From: Streptomyces gossypii
GTDB lineage: Bacteria; Actinomycetota; Actinomycetes; Streptomycetales; Streptomycetaceae
Direction of reading: 5' to 3'
Assembly (NCBI RefSeq): GCF_025165795.1
Contig: NZ_JAJAGO010000023.1
Coordinates: forward strand, 1 to 52,023
Length of the DNA: 52,023 nt
The notes under the pieces: model-generated
The model's database searches: none
What the model was told of the DNA's origin: nothing
The model's input: the letters and a program-made list of their open reading frames with translations, nothing else
Part shown: in pieces, positions 33,771-42,843 of the stretch
How the letters are laid out: each line of letters starts with the position of its first letter
Position numbering within the stretch: the stretch's first letter is position 1
Translations under genes and position numbers: made by a program

Positions 33771-34802
33771 CTACGAGTCGGCCTTCGCGGCGGTCACCAC
33801 CTCCAACGGCAGGTGGCAGGCCGCCGCGTGGTGCCCGCCGCCCGGCGCGGGCTCCACCTCGGGCACCACCTCGCCGCAGACCGCCTCGGCCTTCCAGCAG
33901 CGGGGATGGAAGCGGCAGCCGGCGGGCGGGTCGACCGGCGACGGCACCTCGCCGGAGAGCACGATCCGCTGCCGCCGGTCCTGCTCCCGGGTGACCTCCA
34001 GACTGGGCGCGGCGGAGAGCAGCGAGGCGGTGTACGGGTGGCGCGGTGCGGTGAAGACCTCCTCCGCCGTTCCGGACTCCACGACTCGTCCGAGGTACAT
34101 CACCGCGACCCGGTCGGCCACATGCCGTACGACCGACAGGTCGTGGGAGATGAACAGGTAGGCGACGCCCAGCTCGGCCTGCAGTTCGGTGAGCAGGTTG
34201 AGTACCTGTGCCTGCACCGAGAGGTCCAGCGCGGAGACCGGTTCGTCGCACACGATCAGGTCCGGGTTGAGCGCCAGTGCCCTGGCGATGCCGATGCGCT
34301 GGCGCTGGCCGCCGGAGAACTCCTGCGGGTAGCGGCCCGCGTCGCCCGCCCGCAGGCCGACCATCTCCAGCAGCTCCGCCACCCGCTTCGCGCGTTCCCG
34401 CCGGGGCACCACGTCGCGGTGCGAGAGCCATGGCTCGCTGATCAGCTCCTCGGCGGTGAGCCGGGGGTTGAGCGAGGCGAAGGGGTCCTGGAAGACCATC
34501 TGCACCCGGCGCCGCCAGGCGGGCAGCTCCTTGCCGCGCAGGGCGAACGGGTCCACCCCGTCGAAGCGCACGGTGCCCGAGTCCGGGCGTTCCAGCATCA
34601 GCAGCACCCGGGCCAGGGTGGATTTACCGCAGCCGGACTCGCCGACCAGGCCGAGCGTCTCGCCGCGCCGTACGGTGATGTCGACTCCGCCCAGGGCGTG
34701 CAGCCGGGTGCTGCCGGAGGCGCTGCGCGGTACCCGGAAGGTCTTCTTCAGATCGCGCGCCTCCAGCAGCGGCGTCGGCTCCTCCGCCGTGTCCTCAGGC
34801 AT
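33771..34802 (-). CDS. Dipeptide/oligopeptide-type ABC transporter ATP-binding protein (DppF/OppF-like)
   Basis: A 343-residue ATPase: Walker A GESGCGKST, signature SGGQRQRIGIARAL, Walker B LIVCDEPVSALD, switch His FISHDLSVVRH, and the C-terminal oligopeptide-transporter extension (GCRFHPRCWKAEAVC). The start overlaps the preceding ATPase gene by 8 bp. It is the last gene of the operon. Confidence 0.94.
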   Translation of the reverse strand: MPEDTAEEPTPLLEARDLKKTFRVPRSASGSTRLHALGGVDITVRRGETLGLVGESGCGKSTLARVLLMLERPDSGTVRFDGVDPFALRGKELPAWRRRVQMVFQDPFASLNPRLTAEELISEPWLSHRDVVPRRERAKRVAELLEMVGLRAGDAGRYPQEFSGGQRQRIGIARALALNPDLIVCDEPVSALDLSVQAQVLNLLTELQAELGVAYLFISHDLSVVRHVADRVAVMYLGRVVESGTAEEVFTAPRHPYTASLLSAAPSLEVTREQDRRQRIVLSGEVPSPVDPPAGCRFHPRCWKAEAVCGEVVPEVEPAPGGGHHAAACHLPLEVVTAAKADS

Positions 34803-35811
34803 CGGCCAGCTCCTTCCAGTAGTGGCAGGCCGAGGCTCGCCCCGGCCCGGTGGTGGTGAGCGGCGGCGGGTCGGTGGCGCAGCGTTCCCGCGCCATCGGA
34901 CAGCGGGTGCGGAAGGCGCATCCCGACGGTATGGCGGCGGGCCGGGGCGGGGTGCCCTCGATGGACCGCAGCCGGGTACCCCGGGCGTGGCCGGCGGGCA
35001 CCGAGTCCAGCAGGCCGCGGGTGTACGGGTGCCGTGGCGCGCCGAACACCTCGGCGATGGGGCCGGATTCGACGATGGAGCCCGCGTACATCACCGCGAC
35101 CTGGTCGGCCTGTTCGGCGACGACGGCGAGGTCGTGGGTGATGAGCACCAGAGCCATCCGGGTCTCCCGGCGCAACTCGGCGAGCAGTTCCATGATCTGG
35201 GCCTGCACGGTGACGTCCAGCGCCGTCGTCGGCTCGTCGGCGATCAGTACGGACGGCTCGAGCGCGACAGCCATGGCGATCAGCAGCCGCTGCCGCAGAC
35301 CGCCGGAGAACTGGTGCGGATAGGACTTCGCCCGGGCGCGGGGCTCCGGTATCCCCACCCGCTCCATCAGTTCGACGGCCTTCTCGCGGGCGGCACGGCG
35401 GGAGAGACGCTGGTGGATGCGGAAGGGTTCGGCCAGCTGCGACCCCACCGTGTACACCGGGTTGAGTGCGGTCATGGCGTCCTGGAAGACGACGGCCAGG
35501 CCGGGTCCGGCGAGCCGCCGGCGCTCTCGTGAACCGAGGCGCAGCACGTCCTGTCCGTCCAGCAGCACCTCTCCTCCGACGACTTCGGCGACGGGGTCCA
35601 GCAGCCCGGTGACGGCCTGGGCCGTCATGCTCTTGCCGCAGCCGGACTCGCCGAGGAGGGCGAGCGTCTGCCCGGAGCTGGCGGAGAAGCTGACCTCCCG
35701 CACCACCGGTACGGGACCGTCCGCGGCCCTTACCTCGACGGAGAGTCCCCTCACCTCCATCGCCACGGTGGCGGCGGTGCCGCCGCCGGGCTTGTTCAGG
35801 ACGGCGTTCAT
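34795..35811 (-). CDS. Dipeptide/oligopeptide-type ABC transporter ATP-binding protein (DppD/OppD-like)
   Basis: A 338-residue ATPase: Walker A GESGCGKSM, signature SGGLRQRLLIAMAV, Walker B VLIADEPTTALD and the C-terminal GCAFRTRCPMARERC. ATG 35811 has AAGGAG 7 nt upstream, so the longer frame to 35,913 is not used. The signature residue GGL in place of GGQ is common in this subgroup. Confidence 0.93.
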   Translation of the reverse strand: MNAVLNKPGGGTAATVAMEVRGLSVEVRAADGPVPVVREVSFSASSGQTLALLGESGCGKSMTAQAVTGLLDPVAEVVGGEVLLDGQDVLRLGSRERRRLAGPGLAVVFQDAMTALNPVYTVGSQLAEPFRIHQRLSRRAAREKAVELMERVGIPEPRARAKSYPHQFSGGLRQRLLIAMAVALEPSVLIADEPTTALDVTVQAQIMELLAELRRETRMALVLITHDLAVVAEQADQVAVMYAGSIVESGPIAEVFGAPRHPYTRGLLDSVPAGHARGTRLRSIEGTPPRPAAIPSGCAFRTRCPMARERCATDPPPLTTTGPGRASACHYWKELADA

Positions 35812-35890
35812 CAGAATCTCCTTGCTGAGGCCGGGGGAGGAAAGGCTTCTCGCCGTGCCGGTCTGCCCGGGGTGCGCGGAGGGAGGGAGG

Positions 35891-36838
35891 TCATGCCTGC
35901 TCCTTTCCGCCACGGCGCCCGAGCCGCCCGCGCTTGGGCGCGGTGAGCCGCCAGCGCTGGGCCGGGTCGCCCGCGATCCTGGCCCACGCGGCGAGCAGCG
36001 TCGCGGAGACGGTGGTGAGGATGATCGCCAGGCCGGGGAAGACCGCTATCCACCAGGCGGTCTGCAGTTCCTGTCGGCCCTGGGCGACCATCAGGCCCCA
36101 GGACATGTCCGGCGGCTGGATGCCGATTCCGAGGAAGCTGAGCGAGGACTCGGTCAGCATCACGAAACAGAAGTCCACCGCGGCCACCGTGAGCAGGGTG
36201 GGCAGCACGATCGGTGCGACATGGCGCCGGATCGTCGCCCAGTCGCGGGTGCCGAACGTCCGTGCCGCGTCGACGAAGAGCCTGCTGCGCAGCTCCGCCG
36301 ACTCGGCCCGCGCCGTCCGCAGGTAGATGGGAATCCGGGCGACGGCCAGCACCGCGACGATGTTGGCGACACTGGGGTCGAACACGTAGAGCACCACCAC
36401 GGCCAGCAGCAGCGAGGGGAAGCTGAGGATCACGTCGGCGATCCGCATCGACACGCTCTCGCGCCAGCCCCGGTGGAAGCCCGCCCACATGCCCCACACC
36501 GAACCGATCACCAGGGACAGCAGCACCGCCGGTACGGCCACCGACATCGTCGTGCCCGCCGCGACCGCCAGCCGCGCGAGGACGCTGCGGCCCAGCGAGT
36601 CGCTGCCGAGGACGAACTCCCAGCCGTCGTCGATGCTGAACGGCCGCAGGTTCACCGCCCGCAGGTTCTGGTCCCGTGCGAGGTCGCCGAGCAGGGGCGG
36701 CGCCAGCAGGGCGCAGAGGCCGACCAGCAGCAGCACCAGGGCCGCCGCGGAGGCCATCCGGTCCTTGCGGAGGAGGGCGAGCATGCTGGTCCGGCCGGTC
36801 TTCCCGGCCGCTTCCGGCTTGGTTTGTTCGGTGGTCAT
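35891..36838 (-). CDS. Dipeptide/oligopeptide-type ABC transporter permease (DppC/OppC-like)
   Basis: A 315-residue membrane protein with six predicted spans and the N-terminal OppC domain (ALLRKDRMASAAALVLLLVGLCALLAPPL). The EAA-like loop is VDAARTFGTRDWATIRRHVAPIVLP. Its ATG overlaps the DppB-like stop by 4 nt. Confidence 0.92.
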   Translation of the reverse strand: MTTEQTKPEAAGKTGRTSMLALLRKDRMASAAALVLLLVGLCALLAPPLLGDLARDQNLRAVNLRPFSIDDGWEFVLGSDSLGRSVLARLAVAAGTTMSVAVPAVLLSLVIGSVWGMWAGFHRGWRESVSMRIADVILSFPSLLLAVVVLYVFDPSVANIVAVLAVARIPIYLRTARAESAELRSRLFVDAARTFGTRDWATIRRHVAPIVLPTLLTVAAVDFCFVMLTESSLSFLGIGIQPPDMSWGLMVAQGRQELQTAWWIAVFPGLAIILTTVSATLLAAWARIAGDPAQRWRLTAPKRGRLGRRGGKEQA

Positions 36839-37764
36839 GCCATCGCCCCCTGCCGGACCCGCGCGTCCAGCAGCGCGTATCCGATGTCGATGAGGATGTT
36901 CAGCGCGAAGATCGTCAGTGCGGTCAGCAGCACGGCCGCCTGGAGCACCGCGAAGTCGCGCTGGAGGATGGAGTCGATCATCAGCTTGCCGATGCCCGGC
37001 CAGCCGAAGATGGTCTCCACCACGACGGCGCCGTTGATGAGGCCGACCGTGAGGTCACCCGCGACGGTGAGTGCCGGTGCCCCGGCGTTGCGCAGCGCGT
37101 GCTTGAAGATCACCCGCTGCTCGCTCGCCCCGGTGCTGCGCGCCACTTTGATGTACGGAGCGGAGAGCGCGGAGACCATCGCGCCGCGCACCACCTGCAC
37201 CAGCACGCCGAACGGCCTGATCAGCAGGGTCGCGACGGGAAGCACCCAGGCTGCGGCACCGGCGGTCCCGGAGGTCGGCAGCCAGTCCAGCTGCACCGCG
37301 AAGATCAGCACGCCCATGATCGCGAACCAGAAGTCCGGGGTGCTCGCGGCGGTCGAGGACAGGAAGCTGGCGATCCGGTCTGCCGGGGAGTTCGGCCGGT
37401 AGGCGGCGAGGCTGCCCACCACCACCGCGCCGATGACGGCCAGCAGCATGGTGAACCCGGCAAGTTGCAGCGTGGCGGGGAAGGCCCGCAGCACCGCCTC
37501 GGAGGCGGGCTGGGCGGTGCGCAGCGATTCGCCGAAGTCGAAGCGGGCGAGTTCGGCCAGGTAGTCGCCGAACTGTGCGGTCAGCGACTGGTCGAAGCCG
37601 TGCTGGGCGGAGAACGACTCCCGCATCTCCGGTGTCGCGCTGAGCGGGAGGTAGAGATTCGCCGGGTCTCCGGTGAGGCGTGCGAGGAAGAACACGCCGA
37701 GGATCACGACGAGCAGGGGTATGGCGCTGGAGACGATGCGCCGTCTCAGGAAGGTCAGCATCAC
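36835..37764 (-). CDS. Dipeptide/oligopeptide-type ABC transporter permease (DppB/OppB-like)
   Basis: A 309-residue membrane protein starting MLTFLRRRIVSSAIPLLVVILGVFFLARLTGDPA, the classical DppB N-terminus, with the EAA-like loop KVARSTGASEQRVIFKHALRNAGAP. It follows the binding-protein gene by 4 bp and overlaps the next permease gene. Confidence 0.93.
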   Translation of the reverse strand: MMLTFLRRRIVSSAIPLLVVILGVFFLARLTGDPANLYLPLSATPEMRESFSAQHGFDQSLTAQFGDYLAELARFDFGESLRTAQPASEAVLRAFPATLQLAGFTMLLAVIGAVVVGSLAAYRPNSPADRIASFLSSTAASTPDFWFAIMGVLIFAVQLDWLPTSGTAGAAAWVLPVATLLIRPFGVLVQVVRGAMVSALSAPYIKVARSTGASEQRVIFKHALRNAGAPALTVAGDLTVGLINGAVVVETIFGWPGIGKLMIDSILQRDFAVLQAAVLLTALTIFALNILIDIGYALLDARVRQGAMA

Positions 37765-37768
37765 CGCC

Positions 37769-39346
37769 TCACCCCGCCGGGTGCATCTCGGCGAGATGCA
37801 TTTCGTCGTTGGAGGCCGAGTTCGGCGTGTACTCGACGTTCGGCGCCAGGGCGATGATGCCGGTCATGTGGGCCAGCACGGCGTCCCGTACGACCTTGTC
37901 GCTCTGGTGGGCGAGGGCCTCGGCGAAGGCGGTCTGCCGCTCCGGGCCGGAGGCCAGCTCGCCCCGCTGGATGAGCTTGTCCAGGGCGGCGGTGCCGTAG
38001 CTGCTCTGGGCGCCCTTGGTGCCGTAGATCTGATCCATCGTGAAGGCGGCGTCACCCGCCTGGTTGCCGTGCTGTGCCTGGAGCATCGTCGGGCCGATGT
38101 CGTCGGGGAAGGGCCGGAGCAGGTACTCCATCCAGGCGTTCACGTCCAGCATCTTGATTTTCACCTTGAGGCCCGCCTCCAGCAGTGAGTTCTGCACAAC
38201 CTCCAGGGCTTCCGCGGCCTTGGGGTAGATGCCGTTGCGGCCGATGAGCGTGATCGTCTTGTCCACTGGTACGCCGTCGGCCTTGGCCTCCTCGACCAGC
38301 GACTTCGCGCGTTCCATGTCATAGGGCCAGGCCTTGACGTCCGGGTTGTAGCCGGTGACCCCGGTCGGGACGACCTGGCCGGCTGGTTCGCCGAGCCCCG
38401 CGAAGACGGAGGCGACCAGCCCTTTCTTGTCGATCGCGTAGTTGACGGCCTCGCGCACCCGGAGGTCGTCCAGCGGCTTCTGGGTGGCGTCCATCCGCAG
38501 ATAGGTCGTCTCGTTGTTCGGGAACTCCACGGCGTGGTCGCCCGCGCCGTCGGCCGGGGCGAGGCCCACCGCGACGTCGGCCTCACCGCTGGAGACCATC
38601 GCCGCGCGGATGCTGCCCTCGGCGCGCCAGGAGTAGAGCGCCGCCTTGTACTCCGGGGCCTTGCCCCAGTAGCCGTCGAACCTCTCCAGCCGCAGGTTGA
38701 TGCCCTGGTTCCACTTGTCGATGCGGTACGGGCCGGTGCCGACCGGTTCGCGGACCTTGCCCTTCGCGTCGGTGGTGGTCGGCACGACTTCCACGAAGGA
38801 GAGCCGCAGCGGGAGGATGGGGTCCGGTTCGGCCGTGGTGACCTTGAGCGTGGTGTCGTTCACGGCCGTCGCGCTGATCTTGGTGCCGCCGAACACATAG
38901 CCGTTGACGTTGCACTCGATGCCGGAGTTGACCGTCCGGTCGATGGAGTACGCGGCGGCCTCGGCGTCGAACGCCGTGCCGTCGTGGAAGGTGACGCCCT
39001 CGCGGAGAGTGAACTCCCAGGTCTTCGGCGCCTTCTGATCCCATTCGGTGGCGAGCTTGGGCTCCAGCTCGCCGGTCTTGGGCACGCGCTCGGTCAGCGG
39101 CTCGGTGATGTTCGAGCGGGTGACCCGGCCGGTGGCGGTCAGCGAGGCGTCGCACGGCTCCAGCGTGGGCGGCTCCTCGGGCAGCACGATCCGTACCGTG
39201 TCAGCGCCCGCGGCGGCCCCGGAGTTGGCGACCGTGCACCCGCTCGCCAGCAGTATCGCCCCCACGACGGCGAACACCGTGGCGAACACCGGAGCCTTCC
39301 GGCCCGGCGGGCCGGTGCCTTTCGGTGGGCGGAGAGGGGACTGCAT
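37769..39346 (-). CDS. Lipoprotein solute-binding protein, family 5 (dipeptide/oligopeptide type)
   Basis: A 525-residue protein with a signal peptide and lipobox LASGC (Cys37), then the family-5 solute-binding fold (LATEWDQKAPKTWEFTLREGVTFHDG is diagnostic). ATG 39346 has AAGGAGG 5 nt upstream. It precedes the two permeases and two ATPases. Ligands of the family range from peptides to sugars and nickel. The upstream gene for a sugar-acid-type dehydratase suggests a carbohydrate acid or its conjugate here, but that is inference. Confidence 0.93.
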   Translation of the reverse strand: MQSPLRPPKGTGPPGRKAPVFATVFAVVGAILLASGCTVANSGAAAGADTVRIVLPEEPPTLEPCDASLTATGRVTRSNITEPLTERVPKTGELEPKLATEWDQKAPKTWEFTLREGVTFHDGTAFDAEAAAYSIDRTVNSGIECNVNGYVFGGTKISATAVNDTTLKVTTAEPDPILPLRLSFVEVVPTTTDAKGKVREPVGTGPYRIDKWNQGINLRLERFDGYWGKAPEYKAALYSWRAEGSIRAAMVSSGEADVAVGLAPADGAGDHAVEFPNNETTYLRMDATQKPLDDLRVREAVNYAIDKKGLVASVFAGLGEPAGQVVPTGVTGYNPDVKAWPYDMERAKSLVEEAKADGVPVDKTITLIGRNGIYPKAAEALEVVQNSLLEAGLKVKIKMLDVNAWMEYLLRPFPDDIGPTMLQAQHGNQAGDAAFTMDQIYGTKGAQSSYGTAALDKLIQRGELASGPERQTAFAEALAHQSDKVVRDAVLAHMTGIIALAPNVEYTPNSASNDEMHLAEMHPAG

Positions 39347-39412
39347 CGTTCCTCCTTGCTGACGTGCGTACACGGTGGTTGCGCCGCGGACGGGCGGTCC
39401 GCGAGCGGCTGT

Positions 39413-40348
39413 TCAGGGCTGCGCGGGGGAACTTTCGTCCAGGGCGGCGTAGCCGCGGTCGAGGACCCGGCCCAGCTCCGCCCGGTGTTCCGGGGTGACG
39501 TCCGCCAGCGGGGGGCGGACGGAGCCCGCCGACCGGCCCTGGAGGTCGAGTCCGGCCTTGACCAGCGAGACCGCGTAGCCGTCGGTGGTGTTCCGCAGTC
39601 GCGTCAGCGGCACATAGAACTCCCGCAGCAGCGTGCGCTGGGTGTCGTCGTCGCCGCTCTCGACGGCGTCGAAGAAGGCACGGGCGATCCTCGGCGCGAA
39701 GGCGAGCGTGGCCGAGGAGTAGGCGCGGGCCCCGACCGCCGCGTAGGCGCGTGCGAAGGTCTCCGCCGTCGGCATGCCGTTGAGCAGCGGCAGGTCGCCG
39801 CCGGTCGCGGTCTGGATGCGCTGGAGCAGCTCGATGTCGCCGTGCCCGTCCTTGAAGGCCACGATCTGTTCGAGTTCGGCGAGTTCGGCCACCGCCTCGG
39901 GGGTGAAGATCGCGGTCGAGCGCTGGTACGGGACCAGCGGCAGCTCGGTGGCCGCCGCTATCTGCCGGTAGTGCGCGACCAGGCCGGCGGGCGGGCCGAC
40001 TTGGAGATAGGGCGGCAGTACGAGCGCGCCGTCGGCTCCGGCGCTCTCGGCGGAGCGGGCGAACTCGACCGCGACCCTCGTGCCACCGCCGATTCCGGCG
40101 AAGACGCGGACCTGGCCCGCCACGTGGGAGACGGCGGCGCCGACGACCTCGCGGTGCTCGGCAAGGGTCAGCGAGGCGAACTCGCCCGTCCCGCAGGCGA
40201 CGAACACGGCCGTCGGCTGGACTTCCAGCATCTCGGTCAGATGGCGCCGGAAGCGTGGCAGGTCCAGCTCTCCGTCCTCGCCGAAGGGAGTCACGGGGAA
40301 GCCGAGCAGTCCGTTGAGAGAGTCCGTCGGCCTGGGTTGTGCGAGCAC
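39413..40348 (-). CDS. DapA-family aldolase/dehydratase, probable 5-dehydro-4-deoxyglucarate dehydratase
   Basis: A 311-residue (beta/alpha)8 protein of the dihydrodipicolinate synthase superfamily. It has GLLGFPVTPF at the N-terminus, FVACGTGEFASLT, the Tyr in VPYQRS and the Schiff-base lysine in VAFKDGHGDI (about residue 183). These agree best with KdgD, which converts 5-dehydro-4-deoxyglucarate to 2,5-dioxopentanoate. GTG 40348 has AAGGGG 7 nt upstream. It is first in the operon with the oligopeptide-type transporter and divergent from an IclR gene, the usual control for sugar-acid catabolism. Confidence 0.85.
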   Translation of the reverse strand: MLAQPRPTDSLNGLLGFPVTPFGEDGELDLPRFRRHLTEMLEVQPTAVFVACGTGEFASLTLAEHREVVGAAVSHVAGQVRVFAGIGGGTRVAVEFARSAESAGADGALVLPPYLQVGPPAGLVAHYRQIAAATELPLVPYQRSTAIFTPEAVAELAELEQIVAFKDGHGDIELLQRIQTATGGDLPLLNGMPTAETFARAYAAVGARAYSSATLAFAPRIARAFFDAVESGDDDTQRTLLREFYVPLTRLRNTTDGYAVSLVKAGLDLQGRSAGSVRPPLADVTPEHRAELGRVLDRGYAALDESSPAQP

Positions 40349-40380
40349 CGGAAAGCCCCTTGTCTATGTATGAAGACGAC

Positions 40381-40396
40381 GTCTAACGTGGTAGAC
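40381..40396. promoter_or_regulatory. Operator candidate GTCTA-N6-TAGAC plus nearby 12-bp direct repeats
   Basis: A 5-bp-arm inverted repeat lies in the divergent region between the kdgD-like gene and the IclR gene. Two 12-bp direct repeats (AGAGATGTTTCA, AGAGACGTTTAG) follow at 40,428-40,451. These are the best candidate sites for the IclR protein. Confidence 0.5.
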
Positions 40397-40482
40397 GGGA
40401 GTAAAGTCTCGTCCAGCCGATGCGTCAAGAGATGTTTCAAGAGACGTTTAGAGACGGGGCACGTGATGGGGAGGAAAAACGG

Positions 40483-41259
40483 GTGACGGAGACGGGCACA
40501 CCCCAGGAGGCGGGGCGGGTACGCAGTGTGAAGTCCGCAGAGCGGACCATCGCGCTGCTGGAGTATCTGAGCGCGGCGGAATCCGCCCGCTCACTACGGG
40601 ACGTCACCAGTGACATGGCCATCCCGCGGGCGAGTGCGTACGCACTGCTGATGACGCTCGTCCGGACGGGCTGGGTGGAGCCCGACGAGACCGGATCCGG
40701 TTTCCGACTGGGCATCAGAGCGCTGCGGGCGGGGGCCTCTTACGTCGAGCACGACGACGTGGTGCGGCGCGCGCAGCCGGTGATGAACGACTTGTCCGAC
40801 AAGCTCGGTGAGACGATCCACCTGGCCCGCCTCGACGGCCACGAGATCGTCTACCTCGCGACGTGCCCCTCCCGGCACTCACTGGCTGTAGTCTCCAAAC
40901 CAGGCCGCAGACTGCCCTGCTGGGCCACCGGTCTCGGCAAGGCGATACTCGCGCAACGCCCTTGGCCGGAGGTCGACGCGCTGCTGCCGGAAACCCTCGC
41001 GGCGCGCACCGAAAGGACAATCACCGACCGGGCGCGGCTCAAGGAGGAGCTGGTCGAGGTCGCCCAGCGGGGGAACGCGGTCGACGAGCAGGAATCCACC
41101 CTCGGTCTGCGCTGCTTCGCCCTCCCGCTGCGCTTCGGCAGCGCGGGCACGGTGAGCGAGGCGCTGAGCTGCTCGATCCCCCTCGTCCGCCTCGACCCGG
41201 CCCGGGAGCAGATGATCCTCGACGCGCTACGGCACGCCCGCGACCGCATCGTCGGCTGA
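40483..41259 (+). CDS. IclR-family transcriptional regulator
   Basis: A 258-residue protein with an N-terminal winged helix (SVKSAERTIALLEYLSAAESARSLRDVTSDMAIPRASAYALLMTLVRTGWV) and an IclR effector domain (GETIHLARLDGHEIVYLA, then LPCWATGLGKAILA). GTG 40483 is preceded by GGAGG with good spacing, so the upstream frame from 40,420 is not used. It is divergent from the kdgD-like/ABC operon and probably represses it until a pathway metabolite binds. Confidence 0.92.
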   Translation: MTETGTPQEAGRVRSVKSAERTIALLEYLSAAESARSLRDVTSDMAIPRASAYALLMTLVRTGWVEPDETGSGFRLGIRALRAGASYVEHDDVVRRAQPVMNDLSDKLGETIHLARLDGHEIVYLATCPSRHSLAVVSKPGRRLPCWATGLGKAILAQRPWPEVDALLPETLAARTERTITDRARLKEELVEVAQRGNAVDEQESTLGLRCFALPLRFGSAGTVSEALSCSIPLVRLDPAREQMILDALRHARDRIVG

Positions 41260-41275
41260 CGGCGAGCGGCGGCCC

Positions 41276-41318
41276 GCACCGTCCCTCCCGGCCGCCGCGC
41301 GGCCGGGAGGGACGGTGC
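41276..41318. terminator. Very strong bidirectional terminator
   Basis: A perfect 20-bp stem beginning GCACCGTCCCTCCC with a 3-nt CGC loop, between the convergent IclR gene and the Rv2466c-like gene. Confidence 0.88.
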
Positions 41319-41338
41319 AGAGCCGCATACGCGTCGCG

Positions 41339-42004
41339 TCAGCGCGTCGGTGGCCCCGTGGAGTCGGGCTCCATGCCCAGCGGGGCAAGACGACCGCTTC
41401 GCAGTTCGCGGAAGCCCGGCACTGCGGCCAGCGTCAGCAGCCCGTCCCAGAGCCGCCCGGCCGCCTCCCCCACCGGGGCCGGAGAGACGACCGGCCCGAA
41501 GAAGGCCGCCCGGCCGCCCGCCAACCGGCCTGCCGGGCCGTCGAAGGCGATCACAGGAGTGCCCAGGCCGGGCCCGACCAGCGCGACGGCTTCCGCATGC
41601 GAAGCCCGCATCGCGTCGTCGTACGCCTCGTCACCCCAAAACTCCGCCAACGCGGGCGGCATCCCCAGCACATCCAACGCATCCTGCACGGCGGTCCACT
41701 GGCCGCGCTCGTGCATCCTCACGCCCAGCTCGGTGAAGAACCGGCCCAGCATGTCCACGCCGTACTGCTCCGCAACCGCCGTGCACACCCGCACCGGGCC
41801 CCACAGATACTCCGTCCACTCCCCCTCCGGGTCCTCCGGGTTCACCTCCAGCCCCTCATTGAGCACCTGAAGACTCATCACCCGCCAGCGCACCGACACC
41901 GGACGCACCCGGGTCACCTCCACCAGCCACCGCGAGGTGATCCAGGTGTAGGGACAGACCGGGTCGAACCAGAAGTCCGCACTGGTCGTCTCCGTCGAGC
42001 TCAA
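41339..42004 (-). CDS. DsbA-family, Rv2466c-like mycothiol-dependent oxidoreductase
   Basis: A 221-residue thioredoxin-fold protein. ADFWFDPVCPYTWITSRWLVEV near the N-terminus and WGPVRVCTAVAEQYG and GTPVIAFDG in the body match mycobacterial Rv2466c, a mycothiol-dependent reductase. The active site is C-P-Y-T: only the first Cys of the Rv2466c CPWC motif is kept, so a monothiol mechanism is expected. The start is TTG 42004, overlapping the methyltransferase stop as TTGA, which implies translational coupling. The frame extending upstream to 42,340 is antisense-like low-complexity sequence inside the methyltransferase gene. Confidence 0.85.
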   Translation of the reverse strand: MSSTETTSADFWFDPVCPYTWITSRWLVEVTRVRPVSVRWRVMSLQVLNEGLEVNPEDPEGEWTEYLWGPVRVCTAVAEQYGVDMLGRFFTELGVRMHERGQWTAVQDALDVLGMPPALAEFWGDEAYDDAMRASHAEAVALVGPGLGTPVIAFDGPAGRLAGGRAAFFGPVVSPAPVGEAAGRLWDGLLTLAAVPGFRELRSGRLAPLGMEPDSTGPPTR

Positions 42005-42843
42005 CTCGGCCGCTCCGCGATTGCCAGGAAACGGCGGGACATCAGCGGGATCTGGTGCTCCAGCTGCTGCCGGAGCGAGGCGACCACCGCGTCGGCGGCC
42101 TCCGGTCCCTCCTCCTCGGCCAGTTCGTCGCGCCGCGCGATCAGGCCCCGGCTGATCGCCTCGATGCGCTCCCGCCAGTCCCGCGTCTCCTCGTAGGCGT
42201 GCACGACGAAGCCCGCCTGCTCCAGCAGGGGCCGGTGGTCGGGGACCTGCGGCGGGCGGTCCTCGGGGGTGCGGTGGTAGTCCCAGCTGGTGAAGACGAA
42301 CCGGCCGCCCGGCGCCAGGGTACGGAAGATCTCTTCGCACGCCTGCTGCTTGTCGAGGGCGAAGGTGAAGGCGTCCACGCTCATCACGGCGCCGGCCGCG
42401 CCGTCGGGCAGCCCGGTGTCGGCGAACTCCCCGCGCCGGAAGACCGCCCGGCCGCTGTCCGCGGCGCCGCCACCGTCCGCCTCGCCCTCCGGGCCATCCC
42501 CCGCCGGGCCATCCCCCGCCGGGATGCGCGCGGCAGCCCGGCGGGCCTCCTCCAGCGCCACCTCGGAGATGTCCAGCCCCAGCAGCCGCGCGCCCGTACG
42601 GACCGCGAGGACCAGCCCGGGACCGCCACGCCCGCAGCCGAGATCCAGCAGCAGCTCACCCGGGCCGACCCTCAGCTCCGCCGCGAAACGGGCGAGTTCG
42701 GTCTCGGAGACGTAGCTGTACGGGTCGGCCTGCCCGGCGTGGTCCTCGCCGAAAACCTCCCGCCACACCTGCCTGCGGGTCTCGCGCCGGGCCTGCTTGG
42801 TGTAGCTGCTGTCGAAGACGGTGGGCCAGTCGATCTGCGTCAT
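42001..42843 (-). CDS. SAM-dependent class I methyltransferase
   Basis: A 280-residue protein with motif I LDLGCGRGGPG (about residues 66-76), acidic end of strand 2 (LGLDIS), and post-motif VMSVDAFTFALDKQQACEEIFRTLAPGGRFVFTSWD. An Ala/Gly-rich insertion sits at about 105-130. It resembles small-molecule methyltransferases acting on O or N; substrate unknown. It is followed by the Rv2466c-like gene with a 4-nt overlap. Confidence 0.87.
   Translation of the reverse strand: MTQIDWPTVFDSSYTKQARRETRRQVWREVFGEDHAGQADPYSYVSETELARFAAELRVGPGELLLDLGCGRGGPGLVLAVRTGARLLGLDISEVALEEARRAAARIPAGDGPAGDGPEGEADGGGAADSGRAVFRRGEFADTGLPDGAAGAVMSVDAFTFALDKQQACEEIFRTLAPGGRFVFTSWDYHRTPEDRPPQVPDHRPLLEQAGFVVHAYEETRDWRERIEAISRGLIARRDELAEEEGPEAADAVVASLRQQLEHQIPLMSRRFLAIAERPS

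Noticed and set aside
35417..37402. Plus-strand frame of 661 codons over the oligopeptide-transporter operon
   Set aside because: Antisense to permease and ATPase genes with intact motifs.
41276..41318. CRISPR-like or other repeat array
   Set aside because: It is a single perfect hairpin between convergent genes, so a terminator. No direct-repeat array was found anywhere in the window.
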